A model generated the notes under the pieces. It was not told the origin of the DNA. It saw only the letters and a program-made list of their open reading frames with translations, and searched no databases. A stretch of 41,729 bases of DNA from Candidatus Latescibacterota bacterium. GTDB lineage: Bacteria > Latescibacterota > UBA2968 > UBA8231. Shown one piece after another: positions 8,771-15,624 of this stretch. A program made the translations under genes and the position numbers. Positions within the stretch are counted from its first letter, which is position 1; each line of letters begins with the position of its first letter. The stretch lies in contig SLHA01000004.1 in NCBI GenBank assembly GCA_007136405.1, positions 1-41,729 of the forward strand, written 5' to 3'.

Positions 8771-9206
8771 CGGATGCAGGCCGGAAGCCCAGCCCCGCCG
8801 GGTGCTGTGCTGTGGCACTTTCGATCATCTGCATCGCGGGCATGAGTTCTTCTTGAAACGGGCCGCTGCTCTCGGAGATGAATTGTACGTGGTTGTGGCC
8901 CGCGATGAGAACGTACTCCGCATCAAGGGCCGGCGTCCGGACCATCCGGAAGAAGAACGGCGCCGCCGGGTAGCCGGCCTCGGCATCGCGATGGAGGTCC
9001 GGCTGGGGCATGCAGGAGGAGATTTTCTGCAGGTGGTCAGAGATATCGATCCCCAAGTCATCGCGCTGGGGTATGACCAGCTGGCTCCCCATGGCCTGGC
9101 AGACGCCTTTCCGCAGTGTCGCCTCGTCAGAGTGGAAGCTTTCAATCCCGAACGGTACAAATCATCGCTGCTCCGGCGTCGGGCAGGTACCGATGCGGCG
9201 GACTAG
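8760..9206 (+). CDS. Nucleotidyltransferase resembling archaeal FAD synthase (RibL)
   Basis: A 148-residue small nucleotidyltransferase of the HxGH superfamily. The nucleotide-binding motif is GTFDHLHRGH (H25 and H28). It is followed by LGDELYVVVARDENV and RIKGRRPDHPEEER, a pattern I associate with archaeal FAD synthetase RibL and related glycerol-3-phosphate cytidylyltransferases. The later VIALGYDQ and the terminal YKSSLLRR (lysine-serine motif) fit as well. RibL joins AMP to FMN. The sequence looks closer to RibL than to the bacterial RibF type, but a cytidylyltransferase role cannot be excluded. The ATG overlaps the SPOR gene end, and the GNAT gene overlaps this one by 14 bases. Confidence 0.75.
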   Translation: MASDGCRPEAQPRRVLCCGTFDHLHRGHEFFLKRAAALGDELYVVVARDENVLRIKGRRPDHPEEERRRRVAGLGIAMEVRLGHAGGDFLQVVRDIDPQVIALGYDQLAPHGLADAFPQCRLVRVEAFNPERYKSSLLRRRAGTDAAD

Positions 9207-9825
9207 CCGGAGCCTCAGGAACCTGAGCCTGCTGCAGCTGTTGATCAACCGGTTGCCCCGCCGCAAGATCCCAAGGCCGCAGCTTCTGATGTGGTTTTCC
9301 GGCTCTCTCGAGACGGTGCCGCTTGCGGATGCGACAGGGTATACCAGGCGCGGACTCACCGACGGCGACGAGGCAGGCTGGTATCAGTTGCTGGCGGTCA
9401 ATGGAGAATTGGGGCACTGGGATCCGGAGCGGGCTCGAGCCCAGTTATATCCGGATCTCGTGCGTTCCACGCAGACCTTCGTGGTTCAGGGAAAGCAGCT
9501 GGTGGCCTGCGCCGGGATGTACGACCGGGTGATGCTTGGGATCCCCGCCTGGGAAGTAGGTTGGGTGGCCGTTCACCCGGAGCATCAGCATAGATGCCTG
9601 GGGCGCCAGGCTGCGGCCGGTGCGTTGCGCGCTGCCGGCCAGTTGCCGGTGCGTCCGGTGTATCTGCGTACGGACGATTTCCGTATACCGGCCATCCGAA
9701 CCTACCTCAAACTCGGCTTCGTACCTGACTGCAGCCGGTTCGGTGATGTGCGGCGCTGGCAGTCTGTGCTGCGCCTTCTCCCTGAACCGTATGCCGAACT
9801 GGCTGACAGGTTGCCCGAAGCCTGA
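9193..9825 (+). CDS. GNAT-family N-acetyltransferase
   Basis: This protein of 210 residues has a GNAT core in its second half. The acetyl-CoA binding motif A is seen as VGWVAVHPEHQHRCLGRQAAAGAL (start of the motif at about residue 120), then a C-terminal strand with RTYLKLGFVPD, typical of the final GNAT motif B. The substrate is unknown. The first 35 residues are basic and hydrophobic (LLQLLINRLPRR) and may not be part of the fold. The ATG at 9193 lies inside the end of the previous gene, which supports coupling. An internal start near 9289 would also leave the GNAT domain intact. Confidence 0.75.
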   Translation: MRRTSRSLRNLSLLQLLINRLPRRKIPRPQLLMWFSGSLETVPLADATGYTRRGLTDGDEAGWYQLLAVNGELGHWDPERARAQLYPDLVRSTQTFVVQGKQLVACAGMYDRVMLGIPAWEVGWVAVHPEHQHRCLGRQAAAGALRAAGQLPVRPVYLRTDDFRIPAIRTYLKLGFVPDCSRFGDVRRWQSVLRLLPEPYAELADRLPEA

Positions 9826-9844
9826 ATTCCACGAGAGACAAACC

Positions 9845-10333
9845 ATGAAACTGGTCGTATGCTCCGATATTCACGACAATATCTGGGCGCTGGAACGGGC
9901 GCTGGACTCCATGCGGTCGGCTGACGCTCTGGTGTGCTGCGGCGACCTCTGTGCGCCGTTTACGCTGGTGCAGCTGGCCGAATCCGTTGCCGTGCCGCTG
10001 CATGTGGTGTGGGGCAACAACGATGGCGACAAGTGGCTCCTGACCCGGCAGGCGGCACGCTTCGGCCACGTGCAACTGCATGGCGAACTGGCTGAGATCG
10101 AACTTGACGGAGTGCGCATCGCTGCCAACCACTATCCCACGATCGCTCAGGGTCTGGGGCGCAGTGGGCGGTACGATCTGGTCTGTTACGGGCATGATCA
10201 CACGCCCTTCCAGGAGCGTCTGAACGGTGTGCTCCTGCTCAATCCCGGGGAACTGATGGGACGTTTCGGGAAGAGTACCTATGCGGTGTTCGACACGGAC
10301 ACCCGGACGGCCGATATACGGTCCGTGCCGTAG
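9845..10333 (+). CDS. YfcE/MJ0936-like metallophosphoesterase
   Basis: A 162-residue compact calcineurin-like phosphodiesterase. All metal-binding blocks are present in order: SDIHDN (D8 and H10), CGDLC, GNNDGD, NHYP and YGHDHTP, then a closing NPGE. This is the minimal YfcE type that hydrolyses phosphodiesters; the natural substrate of the family is unclear. The gene follows the GNAT gene by 19 bases and ends the plus-strand run. The convergent sulfatase gene ends only 15 bases away, leaving no room for separate terminators. A second enzyme of the same superfamily lies at 32568-33290. Confidence 0.88.
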   Translation: MKLVVCSDIHDNIWALERALDSMRSADALVCCGDLCAPFTLVQLAESVAVPLHVVWGNNDGDKWLLTRQAARFGHVQLHGELAEIELDGVRIAANHYPTIAQGLGRSGRYDLVCYGHDHTPFQERLNGVLLLNPGELMGRFGKSTYAVFDTDTRTADIRSVP

Positions 10334-10348
10334 GACCATACAGGTCGC

Positions 10349-11524
10349 TCAGGCGAGGTAGCCCAGGTCCCGCAGCCGCTGGTCCAGCAGATCCTCGTCC
10401 GTCTGCGGGGCGGATGTCCGGATGCGACGGTACGGTGAGGCAGCGACCATCTCCCGGTAGCAGGCAAGAAGGTGCTGCTGCGTTCCCGGCTCCTGAAGAG
10501 GGTGCTCACTCAGCGTGTCCTCCAGTACCAGCCGGTCGGAATCGCTTTCGCCGGTGAGCTTGCGCGCCAGGTTGAACACGGACCACAAGGAATTCGCGCT
10601 GGAGCTGACATACGCTGAAGGATCGCTGACTCCGGGCAGATCCGGCCCGGGAACCGGATCGATCTGCGCCAGACAGCAGCGCGCCGGCAGCGGCCGCAGC
10701 AGGCTGACGCCGGAAAGCGGGCTCTCCATATCCAGGTCAAGCCGGTCGGCAAGCGTCGGCGCGATATCCACCAGCGACACCAGACTGTCGGCCGCGGCCA
10801 TGTGCGTTCCCGGCATGTGCATGTACAGAGGCACCCGGATCACCGTGTTACGCAGCGTCTGGCCGTGATACGGTTCCGCGGTCGTCCAGCTTTCGCCGTG
10901 GTCGCTGAATACCACGATGATCCACCGGTTGCGGTCCAGAGCTTCCAGCAGGGGCGCCAGTTTCTGTTCGAACAACTCCACCACGGCAGCCTGATAGCGC
11001 TCTCTGACCTGGTCGACGCGTCCGGCGGCCAGCAGTTGGCCTACTTCGCCCAGGGCACGGCCATCGGTTGCGCCATACGGCGTATGAGTGCTCCAGTAAT
11101 GCACGAAAAGCGCCGTGCGGTCAGCCGCAGGAACATGAACATGCCGGGCCAATTGCTCCAGACCTGCCTGCGGCCGCGCGTCCAGGTCCTGCAGGAACCC
11201 GGCCACCGGCAAGCCGGTGAAAACAGTCCGGGCTTCCGAATACCCATGGACCTGCCAGCCCTGTGTACGCAAAGCCATCATCAAATCCGGTGTGACGGGA
11301 TTGACGGCGGGTGAACGCTGGCCGGTGACTCCGTGCTCGAAGGGATAGACGCCGCTGAACACAGATGCGTGTACCGGCCGTGTAGCCGAGGCCACGCTGA
11401 AACAGCATGCGTACGCCTGGAAGCCGTGTGTCTGTGCCACAAAGCGAGGCGCGGAAACCGTCGCCGAGATCCGCGGCGCGTGATCGAGCCGCAGGCTGTC
11501 GATGCTGATCACCAGCAGGTTCAC
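10349..11524 (-). CDS. Sulfatase/alkaline phosphatase superfamily hydrolase
   Basis: A 391-residue protein with the metal-binding start LLVISIDSLRLDH, the nucleophile region SATRPVHASVFSGVYP and the second metal site FSDHGESW. These are the hallmarks of sulfatase-fold phospho- or sulfohydrolases. The nucleophile block lacks the CxPSR formylglycine signature, so it is more likely a phosphodiesterase or phosphatase-type member with threonine or serine at that place than a classical arylsulfatase. There is no signal peptide, which suggests a cytoplasmic substrate. It starts with GTG, 21 bases after the D-threonine aldolase-like gene, as the last gene of the murQ operon. Confidence 0.85.
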   Translation of the reverse strand: MNLLVISIDSLRLDHAPRISATVSAPRFVAQTHGFQAYACCFSVASATRPVHASVFSGVYPFEHGVTGQRSPAVNPVTPDLMMALRTQGWQVHGYSEARTVFTGLPVAGFLQDLDARPQAGLEQLARHVHVPAADRTALFVHYWSTHTPYGATDGRALGEVGQLLAAGRVDQVRERYQAAVVELFEQKLAPLLEALDRNRWIIVVFSDHGESWTTAEPYHGQTLRNTVIRVPLYMHMPGTHMAAADSLVSLVDIAPTLADRLDLDMESPLSGVSLLRPLPARCCLAQIDPVPGPDLPGVSDPSAYVSSSANSLWSVFNLARKLTGESDSDRLVLEDTLSEHPLQEPGTQQHLLACYREMVAASPYRRIRTSAPQTDEDLLDQRLRDLGYLA

Positions 11525-11545
11525 GGAGTTACCGTAATCATCCTG

Positions 11546-12655
11546 TCAGTCCAGGCAGCCACGGCCTTCGATCTGCCAGATGCGTTCCACCCGGCCGTTG
11601 CGGATGCCCAGAAAACGGTCGTGCAGGACCGTGGTGGAGTCGCTATATCCGACGACCAGCCGCAGCTGGTCACCGACGGCCGGGCCCTTGGCGTTGGGTT
11701 GCAGATCGAAGACACCGTGTTCGGCGGACAGGTAGCGGAGTTGCAGATCGTCCCGATCGAGCAGGGTTGGTGGCTGATGGTACGCCGACAGGGTCTTGAA
11801 GCCGGCATCGACGACCACATGGGAGGCGGAACGGCTGGTGACCGTGGTCAGGCAGGTCAGAGCGAAATCCAGGGTGTCGACATGGAATTTATACCGGTAC
11901 ATGGCATCCATGAATACACCGCCTCCGGCCTGGATCTCGGTAATGCCGGGATATGCGGCGGTGATATCGTAACAGCCGGTGCCTCCGGCACTGACCACCG
12001 GTAATGGAAGTCCATCCGCTTCCAGCCGGGTTCTGGTTTCCAGGAGGATATCCAGGGCCTGGTGGCAGGCGCGGACCTTTTCTTCCCGGGGTTGCACCGC
12101 CAGCACATGACCTTCGTAACCCATGAGGCCACGCAACTCCAGGCCCGGCGTGTCCGCTAGCCGCCGGGCGAGTTGCCGTGCGGACTCTCCGGCACGGACA
12201 CCGACCCGGTTCATGCCGATGTCCATCTCGAGCACCACGGGTATGCAAACACCGTGATCGCAGGCGGCCTGGCCCGCCAGCGCCGCCCCGGAGGGGCCGT
12301 CCACAGCCAGAATGACTTCCTGCCGTTCCTGCAGGCGGGCCAGGCGGTCCAGTTTGGACCGCGTAACCAGCTGGTTGGCCAGCAGTACGGGACCGATGCC
12401 GTTGGCCACCATGAGTTCTGCTTCGCTGAGTTTGGCGCAGGTGATGCCGCAGGCTCCTGCCTGAAGTTGCAGACGGGCGATGGCGGGGCATTTATGGGAT
12501 TTGCTGTGGGGGCGCCACAACGTACCGTGATTCCGGCAGTACGACAACAGGGTGGCGAGGTTGGCTTCGAAGACGTCCAGATCCACCAGCAGGACCGGCG
12601 TATCCAATTCTTCGATGGCTGTGCCTGGGCAGGGTACTGGCGTTCTGGTGAGCAT
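11546..12655 (-). CDS. D-threonine aldolase/D-serine dehydratase-like PLP enzyme (DSD1 family)
   Basis: A 369-residue alanine-racemase-fold type III PLP protein. The entry TPVLLVDLDVFEANL and the lysine block RPHSKSHKCPAIA (K52 is the likely Schiff base) are diagnostic of the DSD1/D-threonine aldolase family. Further matches are AGGTGCYD in the phosphate-binding region and the C-terminal HGVFDL...VGDQLRLV, near the metal site of the family. The enzyme should cleave or dehydrate a D-beta-hydroxy amino acid. The start ATG at 12655 has an AGAGGA ribosome site. An ATG 48 bases upstream is open but has none. Lying with murQ, it may serve recycling of wall-derived compounds; that is inference. Confidence 0.88.
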   Translation of the reverse strand: MLTRTPVPCPGTAIEELDTPVLLVDLDVFEANLATLLSYCRNHGTLWRPHSKSHKCPAIARLQLQAGACGITCAKLSEAELMVANGIGPVLLANQLVTRSKLDRLARLQERQEVILAVDGPSGAALAGQAACDHGVCIPVVLEMDIGMNRVGVRAGESARQLARRLADTPGLELRGLMGYEGHVLAVQPREEKVRACHQALDILLETRTRLEADGLPLPVVSAGGTGCYDITAAYPGITEIQAGGGVFMDAMYRYKFHVDTLDFALTCLTTVTSRSASHVVVDAGFKTLSAYHQPPTLLDRDDLQLRYLSAEHGVFDLQPNAKGPAVGDQLRLVVGYSDSTTVLHDRFLGIRNGRVERIWQIEGRGCLD

Positions 12656-12836
12656 GTATCCTCTAATCCGGTTGAGGACGATGGGGCGCGCCTGAGTTCC
12701 CAAGATATGGCTGTCCGTATGGGAGCTGGCATTCCGGCGGGAAGGTCGCGTTCATGGTGACTGTCCGGCGGCACCGACCCCCATTCATTGGCGGTAGCCT
12801 GTTTCCTGCATGGGGCCTCCCCTCGGCCGCTGGCGA

Positions 12837-13772
12837 TCAGAAGCCCCAGGTGGAGGGGTTGAGCAGTTCTTCGTCAGCCACGTGCAACTGGCGGATAGCT
12901 GTCTGCAGGTCCGCGGGCAGGGGGCCGGCCTGGACAGCGCGCACATTGGCTTTCAACTCATCCGCACTTCCGGTGCCGCACAGAACCACGTGCGCGAAAG
13001 GGCAATGCGCCGCGTACCGCATGGCCATTTCCGTCAATGGCATACCGGCTTCACCGGCCAGCCGGTCCGCCTGCGCGGCCACCTGGCGCAACGGCTCCAG
13101 GTGGCCGGGAAGATCGGCATACCTGGGAGTCAGCACACCCTTGAGGAACGCCGAACGGATGATCACGCCGGTGCCGGACGCGGCGCACTGGGGCAGCAGA
13201 TCCTGCTCCAGGCGGCGGTCCAGCAGGCTGAAAGCCAGCTGCAGCGTGGACAAGCCACGACCATGAGCGAGAACCGCCCGGGGTGTCTGCTCGCCGTACG
13301 TAGACGCTCCCCAGTGACGCACCATGCCCTGACGACCCAGTTCATCCATACAATCTAACAGGTCGTCGTCCATCTGCTCCGGCTCCAGGTTGTGGAACTG
13401 TAGCAGGTCCAGGGAGTCCAGCCTGAGCTGTCGCAGGCTGGTGGCAACGGAGGTGTGCAACTGGTCGCGCAGGGCCGCTCCCCGTAAGGGTTGCGCCGCA
13501 CCAGCCAGACGCGTATTGGCCTTGGTGGCGATCACGGGTCTGTCGGCGGTTCCCTCGAAAGCCCGTCCTACCAGTTCCTCACTGCGGCCATAGGCCGCCG
13601 CCGTGTCGATGAAGGTGATGCCCAATTCTTGCGCCTGGCGCAACATCGCGATGCACTCCCGGTCGTCCGGTGGTGGGGGCAAGCCGATACCATACGCCAT
13701 ACCGAGTTCGACGGTGCCCAGTCCCAGACGCGACACGACCAGATCAGTGACTCCGAGCCTGCGTTCATCCAT
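12837..13772 (-). CDS. Aldo/keto reductase
   Basis: A 311-residue NADPH-dependent oxidoreductase of the TIM-barrel AKR family. The catalytic tetrad is complete: D56 and Y61 in FIDTAAAYGRSEE, K84 in IATKAN and H127 in LLQFHN. The C-terminal cofactor loop is seen as CGTGSADELKANV. The start ATG overlaps the murQ stop by 8 bases (ATGGATGA), so the two are coupled. The substrate is unknown. With murQ upstream, a sugar or sugar-acid aldehyde would be a reasonable guess. An upstream in-frame ATG at 13832 would add 20 serine-rich residues, unlikely to be real. Confidence 0.92.
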   Translation of the reverse strand: MDERRLGVTDLVVSRLGLGTVELGMAYGIGLPPPPDDRECIAMLRQAQELGITFIDTAAAYGRSEELVGRAFEGTADRPVIATKANTRLAGAAQPLRGAALRDQLHTSVATSLRQLRLDSLDLLQFHNLEPEQMDDDLLDCMDELGRQGMVRHWGASTYGEQTPRAVLAHGRGLSTLQLAFSLLDRRLEQDLLPQCAASGTGVIIRSAFLKGVLTPRYADLPGHLEPLRQVAAQADRLAGEAGMPLTEMAMRYAAHCPFAHVVLCGTGSADELKANVRAVQAGPLPADLQTAIRQLHVADEELLNPSTWGF

Positions 13773-14694
13773 GGGACGGCTGGTCTCCCGAGTTTCCGTG
13801 CTGCTGGAGGACTTGCTTGATGACTCCGCCATGGGCTTCCAGCAGCGTTTCGGCCGCTGCCGCCGGTACCCCGCAGAATTCCATGGTCAGCGCAACCTTC
13901 AGACGGCCGCCGGCGGTATCCAGCGTCTGCTGGGCCGCCTGTGGCGCCAGCCCGGTCAGGGTGGACAAGATGCGCACGGAACGGTTGCGCAGTTTGGCGT
14001 TGGTCGGTTTCAGGTCCACCATGAGATTGCCATACGTCTTGCCCAGCCGGACCATGGCCCCGGTGGTTATCATGTTCAGTACGAGTTTGGTGGCCGTGCC
14101 GGCCTTCATGCGCGTGCTGCCCGTGATCACTTCCGGCCCCACCTCCGTACAGATGCTGATGTCGGCCGTGATCAGCTTCAGGGCCGTGGGACTGCACGTG
14201 AAGAAAATGGTGGCGCATCCGACGGCACGGGCATGGGCCAGACCGCCGTGTACATACGGAGTTACCCCACTGGCGGCAATACCCATGACCACGTCCGCAG
14301 GGTGTACGGAACGCTGGCGCAGATCCTCGGCTCCGGCTTCCGGATGGTCTTCAGCCCCTTCGATGGCCCGGAAAGCGGCCTCACGGCCACCGGCAATCAG
14401 CCCCTGGACCATCTCCGGATCCGTGTTGTAGGTGGGCGGACACTCGGAGGCGTCCAGTATGCCCAGGCGGCCGCTGGTCCCGGCACCCATATAGAACAGG
14501 CGTCCGCCGGCGTCCAGCTGCCGGGCTACCAGGTCGACCGCCCGTGCGATGACGGGCAGTTGCCGCTGCACAGCGGGCACGACCAGGGCGTCTTCGCGGT
14601 TGATCACGGTGAGCATGTCGACCGTGGACAATTCGTCGATATGCTGCGTGGCGGGATTGACCTGTTCGGTGAGAAGGTGCGCCCATCTTGACAT
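13765..14694 (-). CDS. murQ: N-acetylmuramic acid 6-phosphate etherase
   Basis: A 309-residue SIS-domain enzyme that cleaves the lactyl ether of MurNAc 6-phosphate, giving GlcNAc 6-phosphate and lactate during peptidoglycan recycling. Clear signatures are MGAGTSGRLGILDASECPPT (with catalytic E84), EGAEDH (E115, the second acid/base) and the family signature ITGSTRMKAGTATKLVLNMI. Length is normal. It heads a minus-strand operon with an aldo/keto reductase, a D-amino acid PLP enzyme and a sulfatase-family hydrolase. A promoter fitting this start lies at 14780-14809. No MurNAc transporter or kinase is visible nearby. Confidence 0.96.
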   Translation of the reverse strand: MSRWAHLLTEQVNPATQHIDELSTVDMLTVINREDALVVPAVQRQLPVIARAVDLVARQLDAGGRLFYMGAGTSGRLGILDASECPPTYNTDPEMVQGLIAGGREAAFRAIEGAEDHPEAGAEDLRQRSVHPADVVMGIAASGVTPYVHGGLAHARAVGCATIFFTCSPTALKLITADISICTEVGPEVITGSTRMKAGTATKLVLNMITTGAMVRLGKTYGNLMVDLKPTNAKLRNRSVRILSTLTGLAPQAAQQTLDTAGGRLKVALTMEFCGVPAAAAETLLEAHGGVIKQVLQQHGNSGDQPSHG

Positions 14695-14779
14695 GGTGGT
14701 CAGCGAGATCCCTTCAGCCGAATGAACCGGGTTGCCGGAGACAGCGGCGGTCGCACTACGGTCGACATGACAAACTCGG

Positions 14780-14809
14780 TATATAAAGGCCTGGCTACCC
14801 CGCTGTAAA
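14780..14809 (-). promoter_or_regulatory. Sigma70-type promoter of the murQ operon
   Basis: Read on the minus strand, TTTACA (14804-14809) and TATATA (14780-14785) are 18 bases apart. They match the consensus at 5 and 4 of 6 positions. A start of transcription near 14773 would give a leader of about 80 bases to murQ. Confidence 0.55.
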
Positions 14810-15021
14810 GCCCTTGCGCCTCGACCTCGGTTCTCGAGCGACAGTCAAGCCTTCGCCAGCGGTGCATGCCGGGAACGTGGGGCAGCCTCAGTGGAGCACA
14901 CACAGAGTCCGAACGCGGTGACCGCTGCCGAAGGGCTTTCGCATACCGAGCCACAGGGAAAATTTTACCGGCAGGGCGCGTTCTGTTTGATGACGGAAGG
15001 GGGGAACCACCCGGCTCAGTC

Positions 15022-15153
15022 TCACACCAGCCAGAACAGAGCCAGCAGAAGCACTGGAATGGCCAGAGCGGACAGTGCCATGGATCCCAGCAAAATGAGG
15101 ACACCCACAACAGAAACCGTGGTTTTCAGGCAGGAACGCAGTGCTTTGGACAC
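15022..15153 (-). CDS. 43-residue membrane peptide
   Basis: A short open frame too small for routine listing. It begins with GTG (read SKALRSCLKTTV), preceded nine bases earlier by a GGAG ribosome site. The peptide has a basic N-terminus of about ten residues followed by roughly 30 strongly hydrophobic residues (VVGVLILLGSMALSALAIPVLLLALFWLV region, residues 15-43) and stops at TGA. This layout suits a single-pass or hairpin inner-membrane peptide with the N-terminus inside. It lies alone in the murQ-valS intergenic region on the murQ strand. I do not recognise it. It could also be a chance hydrophobic frame. Confidence 0.45.
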   Translation of the reverse strand: MSKALRSCLKTTVSVVGVLILLGSMALSALAIPVLLLALFWLV

Positions 15154-15446
15154 GTTGTTTGCTCCGTCGAGGCGTTGTCAACGCTGTCGAATGGATGCAG
15201 GCCACACCTTGCATCAGCAAAATACCGGCCAGGCTAGTGTTTCCACTACGTTGTCTGAATGGATAGCGCATGGGGGGCAAGCCCCGACACGGGTTCGAGA
15301 CGCGCGTGAACAGGACCGTGGCCGGGCGTCTCGCTCCTCGGAGCGCGCCAGCGATGGCGCGCGGGTATGAGTGGAGGGACTCCCCACGAACGCGATCCAC
15401 CCGCGATACTACATGGCTCCTTCACTATCCATCCACATTCGGCCGA
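15154..15446. other. Gene-free structured stretch upstream of valS
   Basis: No gene is supported on either strand in this 293-base stretch. It holds a GGGG-CAAG-CCCC hairpin near 15273 and two overlapping hairpins at 15332-15362. In the first, CGCTC pairs with GAGCG around a CTCG loop. In the second, GCGCGCC pairs with GGCGCGC around a six-base loop. They share bases 15343-15345, so they exclude each other. Their role is unknown. Confidence 0.4.
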
Positions 15447-15475
15447 TTGTCAAGCCAGGCAGCGACGTTTATATT
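15447..15475 (+). promoter_or_regulatory. Sigma70-type promoter of valS
   Basis: TTGTCA at 15447-15452 and TATATT at 15470-15475 are 17 bases apart and each matches the consensus at 5 of 6 positions. Transcription from about 15482 would leave a leader of roughly 140 bases before the valS ATG, long enough for control by a leader structure. Confidence 0.65.
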
Positions 15476-15624
15476 GAAAATTTCGCCTTGTCTCGCTGTT
15501 GGGGCATCGAGGCGCCGTACCCTGTTCTTCGTCCGTTCTGTCCGGAACTTGAGTGGATAGTAGAGGGGGCGTAAGCAGCAGGGGGTGTCGAGGGTGGTCG
15601 TTCGCAAGGGAATACGAGGGCAAC

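Noticed and set aside
15291..15299. GGGTTCGAG resembling a tRNA T-loop
   Set aside because: The flanking bases cannot form a 5-bp T-stem and no anticodon or acceptor stem is found.
15591..15600. AGGGTGGTCG upstream of valS as a T-box core
   Set aside because: The ACCGCGG part of the T-box is missing, no Stem I with specifier loop is clear and no terminator pairs with it.
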